A stretch of DNA of 64,000 bases, taken from assembly GCF_003589595.1 (NCBI RefSeq), contig NW_020653993.1, forward strand, positions 3,086,362-3,150,361. The letters run 5' to 3'. The stretch is from Hyposmocoma kahamanoa. Its lineage: Eukaryota > Arthropoda > Insecta > Lepidoptera > Cosmopterigidae. Positions 43,109 through 54,310 of the stretch are shown here, piece by piece. The notes below the pieces were generated by a model. It worked only from the letters and a program-made list of their open reading frames with translations. It was not told the origin of the DNA and ran no database searches. Position 1 is the stretch's first letter. Each line of letters starts with the position of its first letter. Position numbers and translations under genes: made by a program.

Positions 43109-43240
43109 CAATGCAATGACAGCAGCGTCGGGAGCACATCGTCCCAACAGGTCGACTAGGGTACAATAGAAGTTGAGGATGGCCGCTCCAGTATCGATAT
43201 AGTCTTCGTCGTCATCAGATTCAGGAAGAGGATGGCTGAA
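43109..43240 (-). CDS. RyR: RyR exon 10
   Basis: 132 nt, 44 codons, phase 0 to 0. It has an acidic loop ([12 protein letters not shown]) followed by [20 protein letters not shown], conserved in RyRs as [15 protein letters not shown]. Confidence 0.96.
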
Positions 43241-43583
43241 CTGTAATTTGATAAACGAGTTGACTTTTTCATGTTGTCAAGTGTTGAGAAGAACAAGTCG
43301 TGTACCCGACACTCCCATCCATTATAATTGCAGTGTCGCTTAAAAGCTAATATAATATAAAGGATGTTAAACAGGTACGTTTGAAATTCTAAAGGGTTAC
43401 TCTACCCATGAAACTGGACAGATTTTTTTCAGCGAATTGAACCTGGAATCTTTAGAGAACGGTATTCAGTATCATGGATAGAGTTCACTAAAAAAATTTT
43501 AAACGTGCTTTTTGTAACTACCTGTTCAAACAGATACTCTTTATAAAGCATATTGTCAAACCTTCTACACGTGTAGCCTGTGG

Positions 43584-43841
43584 GTGAAATACAATAAAGT
43601 GACCTTAAATACGCAATATAACAACGTGTTTAGGATGTTGCTGGGGTTACCACGATACTGTAGCGCTTCAGGCATGTTCGCTGAGACACGCACAGATGGC
43701 TTTCATGCCATTCTGAGGAAGCGGGTTGCTTCACTTTGGCGACGTGTGCGTGGATGCCCCAACAGCATTCCGAAAGTTGTGGCAGATAAAATTGACTGCC
43801 CCATCCAGGCTCACTGGATGAAACTTCATATGGCGGTTTAG
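43584..43841 (+). pseudogene. Non-LTR reverse transcriptase C-terminal fragment
   Basis: 85 codons open to a stop: YNNVFRMLLGLPRYCSASGM, then LRKRVASLWRRVRGCPNS. This is a familiar C-terminal segment of a lepidopteran LINE distinct from CR1. No catalytic part remains. Confidence 0.6.
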
Positions 43842-44132
43842 TTAAAGTTTACATAATGTGTTAGATTAATTTAATTTTATATTTAAACAACCTCAATTTT
43901 ATATTTAATGTTGTAATTATCCGCGATTGTATGTTTTTTGAATTTTAACTGTATAATTTTAATTTATTTTAATATTATCTTATTTCATTTTAATTCTGGC
44001 ATTTGAATATTAGCGTCATACTAACGTTATTCCTAAGTTCTTTACTAACAAACTATGTGGATAATTGTTTTTGGTCCGAAAAAAGTATTATTATTATTAT
44101 TATAAAAAGGTAGCGTTTAGTAGAAGAAGACG

Positions 44133-44480
44133 TCCCTGTTTTGCAGGGTAAGGGTACTGGTGAAATGCCTTTAGACATATGGGACTTGTTTATGTCTCAG
44201 GGTGACGGACGCATTGACAGTGTCCCTCAGATCTTTGTGATTTAAAGTTCATGTCGCTTACTAACAGGTGCACGACTTCTTCGTCCTGTCACTTGGTACC
44301 ATAAAAGAGAAATTACAGGCACATGACATTTATTAACTTTGTCTTAGGCATAGCGACAATATCCCACAGATCAAAGAACTTATTTAAAGTTCTGAGTGAC
44401 ACTGCAACCGTTATGAGTAGGCATGTCACTTACCACCAGGCGCACGACTTATTCGTCCCGTTATTTCGTATCATAAAAAA
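44133..44480 (+). repeat. Two tandem family A copies
   Basis: First copy ends TTCGTCCTGTCACTTGGTAC at about 44300, the second runs to CGTCCCGTTATTTCGTAT. Tandem copies and the readthrough account for the 191-codon open frame 44323-44898, which is not a gene. Confidence 0.7.
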
Positions 44481-44585
44481 AGATCAGCCCGTGGAAATAG
44501 CATTATGTAAACCCATCGCCATTGGAAATATAATTTATGTCATAACTTATGATATCCTCTCCTCTAGTCTCAATAAAATACTTAC

Positions 44586-44780
44586 ATTAACATCTCCTTC
44601 CTGCTCCAGATCTCTCAGCTTACGCCTATCCGCAATACGTTCAGACATTTTATTAGCATCCACTATAGCCTTCAAGAGACCTTCTCCTTCACCACGTAAT
44701 GCAGGTCCCAAGCATTCAGGTCGACGAATAAGCAGACGAATCACAAGATTCGCGTTTTCTTCTACGCTTTCGCCGTTCAC
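44586..44780 (-). CDS. RyR: RyR exon 9 (RIH region)
   Basis: 195 nt, 65 codons, phase 0 to 0. It reads [20 protein letters not shown] then [14 protein letters not shown], the most recognisable signature of the RIH domain of RyRs. It ends LEQEGDVN before GTAAGT. Confidence 0.97.
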
Positions 44781-44889
44781 CTGGGGGAAGAATAGACAGG
44801 AGACATATAAAATCGTGGGTGATAGAAAGGGACGGAGTGTTGTCTTCGTTGTTGATGGAGTATATTTACTTAACGTATCTACTAGTTAT

Positions 44890-45060
44890 AATTATTAATA
44901 CAAAGGTTGAACACTAAGAAAAATTCCTTCGATCCGGCTGGATTCGAAACAGTGCCTTCAGCATACCGTGGCTGAGGCTCTCCCAACTGAGCTATGGAAC
45001 AAAACAGCAGATCTTACGAATTTTTCTGTATGGTTGTTCTTAGTTTTCTGTGAGAAAAAT
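44890..45060 (-). repeat. tRNA-derived SINE, family 2
   Basis: Inverse A box CTCTCCCAACTGAGCTATGG and B box GGCTGGATTCGAAAC. The clearest tRNA-like head of this family, but no valid cloverleaf end. Confidence 0.6.
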
Positions 45061-45409
45061 TTTCCTTCTATAGATCTTGATCCTTTCCATCTTCTTGTTA
45101 TTTAAGAGCCAGACTCTTGTCGGTGAAACAATTGCAAAACATCCCTGTTTGTGATACAACACGACATTAACAACACCCCTTATCTGATCTAAATAAATTC
45201 GTCTCGGTCTTTATCTGCCTGTCTTTCCGTCAATCTTCCCTTCTATGATGTTTTTAAGAAAACTGTCTTGACGTATCAGATTACCAAACAACTTAATGTA
45301 TATTCAATCGAAATTGTTAGTTGTGTTATTTAATAGAACGCAAAAAAATCATTAGCATAACAGCAGTGGGACGAATATACGAATATTTTTACAGGAAAAT
45401 ACTACGTAC

Positions 45410-45557
45410 CCAAACGCAGAATCGTAAGAAGTCCAAATAACGTTCACCCTCAACTGGGTCCCAACCAAGATCAGGGTATCCCTTCTCCACGAGCTCAGAG
45501 TTGCTCTGAAGACCACAACGTGACAGGTATACTGCTATCTTTTCAAGGTAGTGTTCT
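45410..45557 (-). CDS. RyR: RyR exon 8
   Basis: 148 nt, completes Arg and reads [20 protein letters not shown], then the hallmark [13 protein letters not shown]. It ends in phase 0 before GTACGT. This begins the RIH (RYDR_ITPR) homology region shared with IP3 receptors. Confidence 0.97.
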
Positions 45558-46002
45558 CTGTAATAATAAAATTTTTATTAATGCATTAGTAACATAGCCA
45601 GTTAACATTGAGTGATAATTTTAGGTCGATTTGCAAGAGCTAACGGCTTATATATGTGGGAGATCGAGTTTTGATGCATGATTTTATAAAAAAACTAAGA
45701 TGGTGGACACTCTTTTACCACTTTTAATACTCTAAATGTTTGTGCACGAGTAAATTGTCAGTGTTTTGTAGAACAGGCGAAAACGCCATTTCAAAATTTT
45801 TTTCAGACGAGCAGGAGAATTTTTTTCGGTTTTAATAACTGTTTTAAAATAATACGTCCTGTTTTAAAATTTAAATTATGGTTTTATTCTGTTTAAGTTA
45901 TAAAATTTAATTTAAAACAGGACATAAATATTTTAAAACAGTCGTGAAAAACTAAAACTAAAATGTGCTCCCCTGAAAAATTTTTCGAAATGAAGCTTTC
46001 TA

Positions 46003-46298
46003 CAAATATCGACTGTGAACTGGCAACCGGTACTATCTCAAATTTGACAACTTTACAGGATGAAGAAAAAACTTGTTTGTGTCATTTATCTATATAAATA
46101 TCTCATATTTTTATTTAATAAAGCATCTGGTTTATTAAATAAAAATATGTAGTTTTTAAATATTTTTATTACACATGTTATTAAAAACAATGGAATTTCT
46201 TGCAACGCTGCGGAGTACGAAATAGTATAAAATGGTATTAAAAAGTGAAATCTTTAGAAAATTGAGATAGTACCGGTTGCCACTTCACAATCGATATG
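46003..46298. mobile_element. Family E element
   Basis: ATCGACTGTGAACTGGCAAC at the left, inverse GTTGCCACTTCACAATCGAT at the right; 295 bp. Sister of 11546-11797. Confidence 0.7.
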
Positions 46299-46479
46299 TA
46301 TCTGTATGGTCGGACGGTATGCATTACCTGCTTGATTCTGATCAAGCCAACATAATTATATTCAAAGCTCTACACACGTAATCTATAAATATCTCTATAT
46401 ACGCAATGATGACTATGTAATAAACTATGTTTGCTGTGTAAAATACGGTTAACTAAATGAGTATCATGCGTTATATTAA

Positions 46480-46672
46480 TAATAATAATAACGTTCACAC
46501 TTATAGCCCCGTCACACATATAGTAACTAGGGAAACCCTGTATCGCGGGTGCTATGGACATACACAGAGACAACACAAATTACTATTTGTAATATTTCTC
46601 CCGGCCCGGGAATCGAACCCGGAACTTCGGCGTGGCAGTCCAGCATGGTACCCGTTCGGCTACGGAGGCAGT
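46480..46672 (-). repeat. tRNA-derived SINE, family 1
   Basis: GGGAATCGAACCCGGAACTT and CATGGTACCCGTTCGGCTAC inverse head; body AACTAGGGAAACCCTGTATC. Confidence 0.7.
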
Positions 46673-47653
46673 TTGTTAATGAATCCTGCCTTAAATTATG
46701 AAATACATTTATATAATATGGCGGTATTATTTTCACTCCTTTAAATACATAATTATAAATTATTGAATGGTATTTAATAGTTGGCGGTTGATAATGACTG
46801 CGCCACCGGAGAAAACGTCCAGCTAGTGTCTTTTAATCCATATTATAAGCTAAGTAGCGAGTCTGATAGTGTGGTGGGTATTGACATCGGCGTAGGATAC
46901 AACTGGGCATTTCCATTATAAGGGAGGTCTACAGAAGACTATAGGTAATACCATGGTACGTGTACAACTTATAATGCATTGATCAGCTCCCCAACAGTTC
47001 GAGGTTGAAATATCCAATCCAATTTGTAACAACTATAACATTGACTAATAATAATAATAATGTTTATTTTCTCTTCCACAAAATACATATTATAGCTAGG
47101 AACAGTTTACACGTTAAATTTTGGTAAAGATAATTTTGTGGGAGACTGATGCCTAAACTAAGCAAAAAAAAAAAATGCCTGTGCGTCAGGCCACCAGGTT
47201 CCCACCTCTCAGAAATACAAGTTCGAAAAATTTACACAAGATATTTTTAACACTACTAGCATCAACGAGAAATATTGAAATGTCGCTTCACAATCCACAG
47301 ATACAAACATAGTAATGAGTTGAATATTGCAAATTAGAGTCTCAAAAAGAATAAAAGCATTGTACCATTTACAGTCCTATGTACTTCTATGTAGTCCTAT
47401 GTACTACAAAAAAATTGCGGGTACTTCGAAAGAATAAGACCTCTTAGAAATTGCTCTGTATATTTTAATTTATTTAAATAGTTTAAGTCTACTTACAGTT
47501 CTAATTGTATATAAATGTGTTAGTATATATGCCAGTGAGTGTTGGCTATAACAAATTTTCAACTGCACTTTTCTCCATATCACCACAATCACAACCTTAG
47601 AACTACCACTTTGCATCACATCATCTGGGTCCTGGAAAACTTGTTTATCGGCC

Positions 47654-48343
47654 ATGGATGCTGTTGAAGTCAATGATACACTTCAGGACCTCACTTCCTT
47701 CTTTCACTCTCGCATGGAGGACTTCGAAAAGGCCCTTCAACAGCACACTATCTCATCAGTTCCTGCTGCCCAGTTACAAACAGTTAAGGCTTTATCTGCA
47801 GACTACCAGCAGTTCAAAACTTTTATTGTGAATGCAGTCAAGACTTTGAAAATGCAGCTGGATTGTCTCCACACAGGAATGGATCGCCTGGAAACCCATT
47901 CTAGGCGTAAAGTTTTGTTGTTTCATGGCTTGCAAGAGGACAACAAGGAGAATGTTACTGCTAGGGTGCTTGAGGTGCTGAGCGGTAGAATGAAGCTGAA
48001 GCAAATTGAAACGGACTGCATAGAGACCTGTCACCGACTAGGGACTGCTAAAAAAGAGCGTACTCGCCCTGTGCTAGTCCGTTTTGCGACGTATAAAAGT
48101 AGATCCGTCGTATGGAAGGCCAAGACGGCGTTAAAGGGCACGAGAATTTCCATGTCGGAGTTCCTGACAAAGTCTAGGCAGAACATATTTGCTATAGCCC
48201 GTAAGCATTTCGGCATTAAAAACTGTTGGTCATCTGATGGTACCATAGTTGTGATATTGCCGGACAAGACCAGAAGAAAAATTACTGAGTTTGGTGAATT
48301 GCAAAAGCTCCAGGCCAGTTTTCCATCCACGGCAGGCAGCTAA
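47654..48343 (+). CDS. LINE ORF1 protein (nucleic-acid binding)
   Basis: 229 residues. The N-terminal half is heptad-like and probably a trimerising coiled coil (residues about 10-75). The C-terminal half resembles the RRM-like fold of L1-type ORF1 proteins: KVLLFHGLQEDNKENVTARV, then DCIETCHRLGTAKKERTRPV with LVRF. No zinc knuckle is seen. It would bind element RNA in the cytoplasmic particle. The ATG at 47654 is the first in frame. Spacing to ORF2 is about 630 bases, in a T-rich stretch. Confidence 0.75.
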   Translation: MDAVEVNDTLQDLTSFFHSRMEDFEKALQQHTISSVPAAQLQTVKALSADYQQFKTFIVNAVKTLKMQLDCLHTGMDRLETHSRRKVLLFHGLQEDNKENVTARVLEVLSGRMKLKQIETDCIETCHRLGTAKKERTRPVLVRFATYKSRSVVWKAKTALKGTRISMSEFLTKSRQNIFAIARKHFGIKNCWSSDGTIVVILPDKTRRKITEFGELQKLQASFPSTAGS

Positions 48344-48973
48344 TTTATCGACCATCGTGATTATTGTGAGGTATCTCCACTTTAAACAATTTTCCATTAC
48401 AAAATTTTAAGGTATTTCATTATTAAGTCAAAATTAAAATTGTATTTTTCATTTGCTCGTTTAATGTTAGCTGTCAATATGACTTTTCGTTCAAAAATTT
48501 TTTAACGTTAGGTATTTATTTAAGCCTTTTTTTTGTTTCTTCTTTTTGTTTTCGTAACTTTGGATTTGAGTCTTTCAGTCTAAATATCAATGTGAATGAA
48601 GTTTTTTATGTACCTATACCAATCATAATACGTATTATTTTATGCTGACTGTCCTGTACCTAAAATTTCAACATGCAATTTTTTTTATTTTTTTTTGTAA
48701 CTATGGACTCAAGTCATTCAGTCGAAATATTAAGGATATTTATTCCTTAATTGTCACTTCATGGCTTTGTTGATTTTGTATTCAATGTAATATCATTGTT
48801 TTGTACATTTTTATATTGCTTTTACTATTATTGTGTTGCCAACACTCGCTGGTGGTTTCGTTTTTGTTTTTTTGTCTTTAGTTTTGCTTATTTATTTTAT
48901 TTGTAGGAAGTATTTTAGTCTATACTCATATTGTTTTATTATTTATAAATTACATATTTATTCATTTATATTT

Positions 48974-51925
48974 ATGTCTGTAAACTCTAATTATTTTACT
49001 GATAGCTCATCTGATGAGTTTGAAAGTGCTTGTAGTGATATTTCTATTTCTTCTGACTCTGATGGCCCTTCACTAGATGTTAAGCTGCAGTCAATTTTTT
49101 ATGGAAAATCCAATTTCCTTAACCTGGTGCACATTAACGCGCAGAGTGTTCCTGCACACATTACTGAATTAAATATGTCATTCAACAACGGCATAGTTGA
49201 TGGAATCTTAATCTCAGAATCTTGGCTCAAACCCTCTCTACCATCCCCCCTTTTTACACTTAATGGGTATAAATTATATCGAAACGATAGAGTTGGAACT
49301 GGTGGTGGAGGTGTATGTATTTACATCAAGAGCCACATACCGTGCTCCGTCGTCAGCCAGTCTCCTAGCACTTATACTGGATCTTTAGAGTATCTATTTC
49401 TAGACCTCAACTTACATCACACCAATATCTTAGTTGGTGTTACTTATAGCCCTAGTGTTAATGTAAATTATTTTGACTTATTTGAGACTACCCTTGAATC
49501 CTTGAGTGCCTCTTACGAACATGTAATATTGATGGGTGATCTTAATACTTGTTTATTAAAGAATAACTTTCGGTCTTCACGTCTTAACTCCATGGTATCT
49601 GCTGTGAACTTTGTATTGCTCCCACTTACTGCCACCCATCATTCTCCTAACTGTCAACCTTCACTTTTAGATGTTCAGATAGTCTCTAAACCTCAATCGG
49701 TTCTCCTGCATGGACAAACCACTGCCCCGTTCTCATACCATGACCTCATATATTTGTCTTATCGAGTACGCACTCCCAAACCCAAAATTAAAGTCATTTT
49801 TCAGCGTAGCTTTGGTAACATTTCTGTGGATCGCTTGAGAGAGGAATTTTCTAATATTGATTGGTCTGCTTTGATTGAAGCTAGCACAGTAAATGAGAAG
49901 ATCAAAATTTTTAACAAACACTTAATAAAGTTGTATGATTCTCATGCCCCACTCAGACCAGTACGTGTTAAGCATCTGCCTGCGCCTTGGCTTACACCAG
50001 CAATAAAGAAAACCATGAAACGTAGGGACAAGGCCAAGTCGATTCTCAAGAGGTTTCCAAGTGAAGACAATTTGTTTTCTTATAAAAGGCTGCGCAATCT
50101 CTGCAATAGACTGTGTCGTGACGCAAAGCGGCGTTACTTCCACTCGTCGATGGAAGGCTTGTCTATGGGTCAAACTTGGAGGTTCCTGAGGTCACTTGGT
50201 GTGGGTAAAGATCGTGACTGTACTGTTGACTTGCCTGACCTTAACTCACTCAACAAATACTTCACCAACTCACCATTTACTGTTGCTGACTCTATCAAAG
50301 CGGACACGCTCACCTCACTGGGCACTGCTACTCATCCTGATTGTGTACCTTTTTCTTTTCGCGAAATCACTGAGGGGGAAGTTAAGAAGAGTATCCTATC
50401 CATAACTTCCAAGGCTGTGGGTGAAGATGGTATTTGCCGCGACATGCTGATACCTATCCTGGATGACGTTGCTTCAATTATCACACACATTTTGAATACT
50501 TCTCTTGCAACTAGCGTCTTTCCTAGCGATTGGAAATTAGCTCATGTCATTCCCATCCCTAAATCCGCTACTCCCACGGCTTTCTCCCAATTTCGTCCTA
50601 TCTCCATCCTACCATTCCTGTCCAAGGTCCTTGAAAGCACAGTTCATAAACAACTTCACTCATATGTCTCTCGTCATGAACTTATAAGTCCGTATCAATC
50701 TGGTTTTCGTCCTGGTCACAGTACTGTAACTGCTTTGCTTAACGTCACCGATGATATTCGCCACGCCATGGACAACAGGTTGTTTACCATTATTGTTTTG
50801 CTGGACTTCAGCTGTGCTTTCAACTCTGTCGACTATGACATCCTCCTTGCCATTCTCTGCTCTCTTAACATCTCCCCTGCTGCAATTGCTTGGTTTTCGG
50901 ATTACCTCCGCAATCGCTATCAAAGGATCAGGAATGATGACATTTATTCTGATTGGTCTCCTTTGACTTCAGGGGTGCCACAGGGTGGTGTACTTTCACC
51001 TCTTCTCTTCTCGCTGTTCATAAACGAGCTCACTAAATTAATTTCTCCTCCATTCCACTTATACGCAGATGACCTGCAAATTTATAGACATTTTGATGGA
51101 GCCAATACCCAATCTGCCATTGAATCTATTAATAAGGATCTTCTTGTGGTGAAGTCTTGGGCTGATGCGTTTGGTTTGCTTGTAAACCCTAGGAAATCAC
51201 AGGCAATAATTGTAGGTAGCAACAGACTTTACTGCAGGTTGGACATTAATAATCTCCCCAAGGTCTCGTATGATGGAGTGAGTCTTACATATGCTGAAAA
51301 TACAAAGAACCTGGGTCTGATAATCGACCGTACACTGTCCTGGAGACCACAGGTAAATGAGGTTAGTCGACGCATGCACTTTTCCTATCATTCTCTCAAG
51401 CGGCTTCAATTCTTCTTACCGTTCAACACCAAGGTTATGCTTGCTCAGTCCCTACTACTCCCTCTTCTCGACTATGCCGATGTTTGTTATTTGGATGTTA
51501 CTGAGGAGCTGCTTAACAAACTAGAGCGCCTACAAAATCTGGCAATCCGTTTCATATTCGGTTTACGTAAATATGACCATATCTCTGAATTTCGGACTAA
51601 ATTGAAATGGCTCCCAATCCGACTTCGCCGAGATATGCACGTTCTTTGTCTTCTTTATAAAATTTTAAATTACCCCCAGCTTCCTCATTATCTGTGTTCC
51701 CGTTTTTCCCCCTTATCCCCCAATTCCCGCCCAAAACGTACCTGTGACACTAGAACACTTTTATATCCCCAATCCAACTCCAAATTCTTTCACAATTCTT
51801 TTACCGTAAGTGCAGCTCGTATGTGGAATAAACTACCTGCTAACATTCGTGATAGTCCATCGGTGGCATCTTTCAAACACAAATTAAAAGAGCACTTCCT
51901 GTCGAACGCGTTAGATAGTTTATAG
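48974..51925 (+). CDS. LINE ORF2: endonuclease and reverse transcriptase
   Basis: 983 residues from the ATG at 48974. An APE-type endonuclease comes first (about 45-270): VHINAQSV, ISESWL, GGGGVCIYI, ILMGDLNT. The reverse transcriptase follows (about 500-760): FRPISILPFLSKVLE, GFRPGHSTVTALL, LLDFSCAFNSVDYD with the first catalytic Asp, SGVPQGGVLSPLLFS, and YADD at about residues 697-700. The C-terminal region has LKWLPIRLRRDMHVLCLLYK and ARMWNKLPANIRDS, typical of CR1/Jockey-group elements. The frame extends upstream to 48833 but that part is hydrophobic and starts at GTG, so it is taken as 5' noncoding. All key residues are present, so the enzyme may be active. Confidence 0.92.
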   Translation: MSVNSNYFTDSSSDEFESACSDISISSDSDGPSLDVKLQSIFYGKSNFLNLVHINAQSVPAHITELNMSFNNGIVDGILISESWLKPSLPSPLFTLNGYKLYRNDRVGTGGGGVCIYIKSHIPCSVVSQSPSTYTGSLEYLFLDLNLHHTNILVGVTYSPSVNVNYFDLFETTLESLSASYEHVILMGDLNTCLLKNNFRSSRLNSMVSAVNFVLLPLTATHHSPNCQPSLLDVQIVSKPQSVLLHGQTTAPFSYHDLIYLSYRVRTPKPKIKVIFQRSFGNISVDRLREEFSNIDWSALIEASTVNEKIKIFNKHLIKLYDSHAPLRPVRVKHLPAPWLTPAIKKTMKRRDKAKSILKRFPSEDNLFSYKRLRNLCNRLCRDAKRRYFHSSMEGLSMGQTWRFLRSLGVGKDRDCTVDLPDLNSLNKYFTNSPFTVADSIKADTLTSLGTATHPDCVPFSFREITEGEVKKSILSITSKAVGEDGICRDMLIPILDDVASIITHILNTSLATSVFPSDWKLAHVIPIPKSATPTAFSQFRPISILPFLSKVLESTVHKQLHSYVSRHELISPYQSGFRPGHSTVTALLNVTDDIRHAMDNRLFTIIVLLDFSCAFNSVDYDILLAILCSLNISPAAIAWFSDYLRNRYQRIRNDDIYSDWSPLTSGVPQGGVLSPLLFSLFINELTKLISPPFHLYADDLQIYRHFDGANTQSAIESINKDLLVVKSWADAFGLLVNPRKSQAIIVGSNRLYCRLDINNLPKVSYDGVSLTYAENTKNLGLIIDRTLSWRPQVNEVSRRMHFSYHSLKRLQFFLPFNTKVMLAQSLLLPLLDYADVCYLDVTEELLNKLERLQNLAIRFIFGLRKYDHISEFRTKLKWLPIRLRRDMHVLCLLYKILNYPQLPHYLCSRFSPLSPNSRPKRTCDTRTLLYPQSNSKFFHNSFTVSAARMWNKLPANIRDSPSVASFKHKLKEHFLSNALDSL

Positions 51926-52222
51926 GTAACATATTTGTAAACAAATGATCTGTTATTATAATATATATTCTGCTTATGTATGTATTTATGTATATAAAGT
52001 TCGTGTATGTGCATATGTATGTATATTATTATCATTTATATTTTATTCACATTTAAATTTAAATTTTGTTGTACATTAATTAGTCCCGCAGACTTCATTT
52101 TTGCACCACGGCTAGGGTTGGCTGGAAGAGATCTCTTATAGAGATAAGCTCACCTTTGTATATGTCCATTGTAACGTGTGTTTCATGTGTCTTTTCTTTG
52201 TACAATAAAGAATATTATACTT

Positions 52223-53060
52223 TAATTTCTAGGGTCTATCATCATTATACCACTGTAAACATTTTAAATATTAATAATAATAATATAATAAGTGTTGTAT
52301 TCAACAAGTCAGCATTGCCAAAACCGTGAATAGGATTGAACAACATGCATAATAAATATATTATTTATGAGACAACGCTCAAAAGGTTCAAAGGCTTCTG
52401 TTTCGTTATAAGACAAAGTTATGAGCCATCTTTTAAGAGCGCTTTTACATTTGTTAGTGTTTAGTTTATATATTCCAATTATCTTGTTTGCTTTGTTATA
52501 TAAATGTGGTCCCAGAAAGGCATATGATTCTTGTGCAAATGTGGTACGAAATCGGTGAAATTGTGTACAAAAGTAAAAAAAAAGTATTTAGTTAATGCAC
52601 GTAGTTCCATCGCACTGCGTTACATGGCATTAGTTGTACTCTGAAATTAGCTGGTTTTGTTCAATTCTAGTAACAGCATATCTATTTGGCACTGACCGGC
52701 ACTCAAGCTGCCTTCTAACTTCGGTATTAGACGCTGTGCTCTCACGCCAGTGCGACACAGTATTGGGTCCTCAGTACTGTCTGCTTTATCTGTATTTCTG
52801 TTATATTGTACGAATCGTCGAAATATATCACATAGTACAATTCGGCGTTGGTTTTGAAAGTCAGGTTGAATTGCTAGTTAAATTGCCCCAGATCTCCAGC
52901 GTGACGTCATTAGATATCATGTATGCATTTGATCCTATACATTAGCCCACATAGCTTATCTCATTTTGAAGTCGGTTTATGAGGTTCACTTCAAAGATGA
53001 TAAAAATATCTACCTGTGCTTATTACACACGTACTATGTATAATAGCAGTGGATACATAC
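52223..53060. other. RyR: RyR intron right of the LINE
   Basis: No exon recognised. 52320-52640 may be the 3' end of another retroposon but no coding signature was found. Confidence 0.35.
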
Positions 53061-53275
53061 CTCAACGCCAAAGCAAGCTCGGTATTCTCCATCAAACTCG
53101 AGTAAGCAACGTCGAGAGGCGTGGATCCTCTTAGCGAAGGTCTGGACAGCAGGATATTGGAGTTCTCCAACAGGAAGTCGAAGTGGTCGAACATGGCTTT
53201 TTGGTTCTGACGACCAGTGCGGCAGAAGTAGCACAGGAACCGGCAGCAGGCTACCACCATTTCGTGGGAGGTATC
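53061..53275 (-). CDS. RyR: RyR exon 7
   Basis: 215 nt, phase 0 in after TTTCATCAG, phase 2 out (AG|GTATGT). It has [20 protein letters not shown] and [20 protein letters not shown], among the most conserved blocks of the RyR solenoid. The Arg codon ending LALR is finished by exon 8 across a 7.5 kb intron that holds an antisense CR1 LINE. Confidence 0.97.
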
Positions 53276-53599
53276 CTGATGAAAGAAAGAGAATATAAAG
53301 GCTTGGTATAAGAAAGAACATCGGGCAGAATTTCTTAACCTGTGGTCCATGGACCCGTAAATTTGCGTGTAATGAACGCCGGGAGTCAATGACGAGTCTA
53401 CTTAGCTTAATGGGACAGCAACCGTCACACTAACTATTCATTAAGTGAAGTTTAATATGTAAAATATATACTAAGTAAAATATCTACACAGAAAACGGTA
53501 TAGGTAATAAAAGCTCCGAAAGACTTGGCTTGCGCATTTAAAGAATCTAAGCTACATGAAAGCGCTAATCGATGGAATGAGCTATATGGTAAAGCCGAC

Positions 53600-54310
53600 C
53601 TTAAGTGTGAGGCTAGACGAGCGTAATTTTGTGAGTTGTGAGTTGCGCAGTTTGCGTTGCATTCGGTTTCATACAAAAGTATGGTTTGTTATTTTTTCGT
53701 ATAAAAGTTACGCCGACTCACGGGCGTAATGACGACTGACTTTCGGTCGCATCGTGCGTCAACTTGGCACGAGTGGAGGTAGGGGTGAGGGAAGGGGTCA
53801 CTTTGGTATAGGATGCGCGTGATTATAGACAATTCTTGCGAAAATATTCGATACGGAAAAATTTATCGCCGAGGTTGAACAACGACCATGTTTATGGAAT
53901 TTATCACAAAATGTCTCATATTTGTATCTGACTTAGCAATGAAAGGATTTACTAGGCTTAATAATTCTTGAAAAACATTTATTGGCACGTGGTAGTACTT
54001 AACAAATTGATGTTCTCTCTCTGGCTGTTCATATAAACGTGTATATGATATATGAAATTGCCCACACTTTAATCGTTTCATATTGAGTGGATGTACCCAG
54101 CTTTTTTTTCTTTTCGAATATCATCTTCTAATGTTTCTTAAACACATACTATTTTTAATGGATCCATTACACTATTACGATACAAACACCCCGTATAAAC
54201 GCTTAAAAGCAACGGAATAAAATACGTTCGTCTGGCGCTCCAACCGAATTTCGGTCGAGCGCAAAAAAAACTCAACTCACACTAACATTAACGTCACTGT
54301 ACATTTATGA
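53600..54310 (-). mobile_element. Possible PIF/Harbinger-like remnant
   Basis: The minus strand reads YTRLYEQPEREHQFVKYYHV then PINVFQELLSLVNPFIAKSD, reminiscent of the N-terminal part of Harbinger-type transposases. GTGAGTTG-rich sequence lies at both edges (53630 and 54280). No catalytic part was found; weak call. Confidence 0.3.

Larger units (their letters stand above)
47500..52222 (+). mobile_element. CR1-like LINE with both ORFs intact
   Basis: A nearly complete non-LTR retrotransposon in RyR intron 7-8, antisense to RyR. ORF1 47654-48343 and ORF2 48974-51925 are open. The 3' UTR has GGCTGGAAGAGATCTCTTATAG followed by AGATAAG and ends around AATAAAGAATATTATAC. The 5' edge is approximate. 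The open ORFs suggest recent insertion; a polymorphic insertion is possible. Confidence 0.85.

Noticed and set aside
44323..44898. A 191-codon plus-strand frame as a gene
   Set aside because: The first part is family A repeat and the second part is antisense of RyR exon 9.
48833..48973. N-terminal hydrophobic extension of the LINE ORF2
   Set aside because: It would start at GTG and reads as a membrane segment unknown in this family. The ATG at 48974 gives a normal start before the endonuclease.
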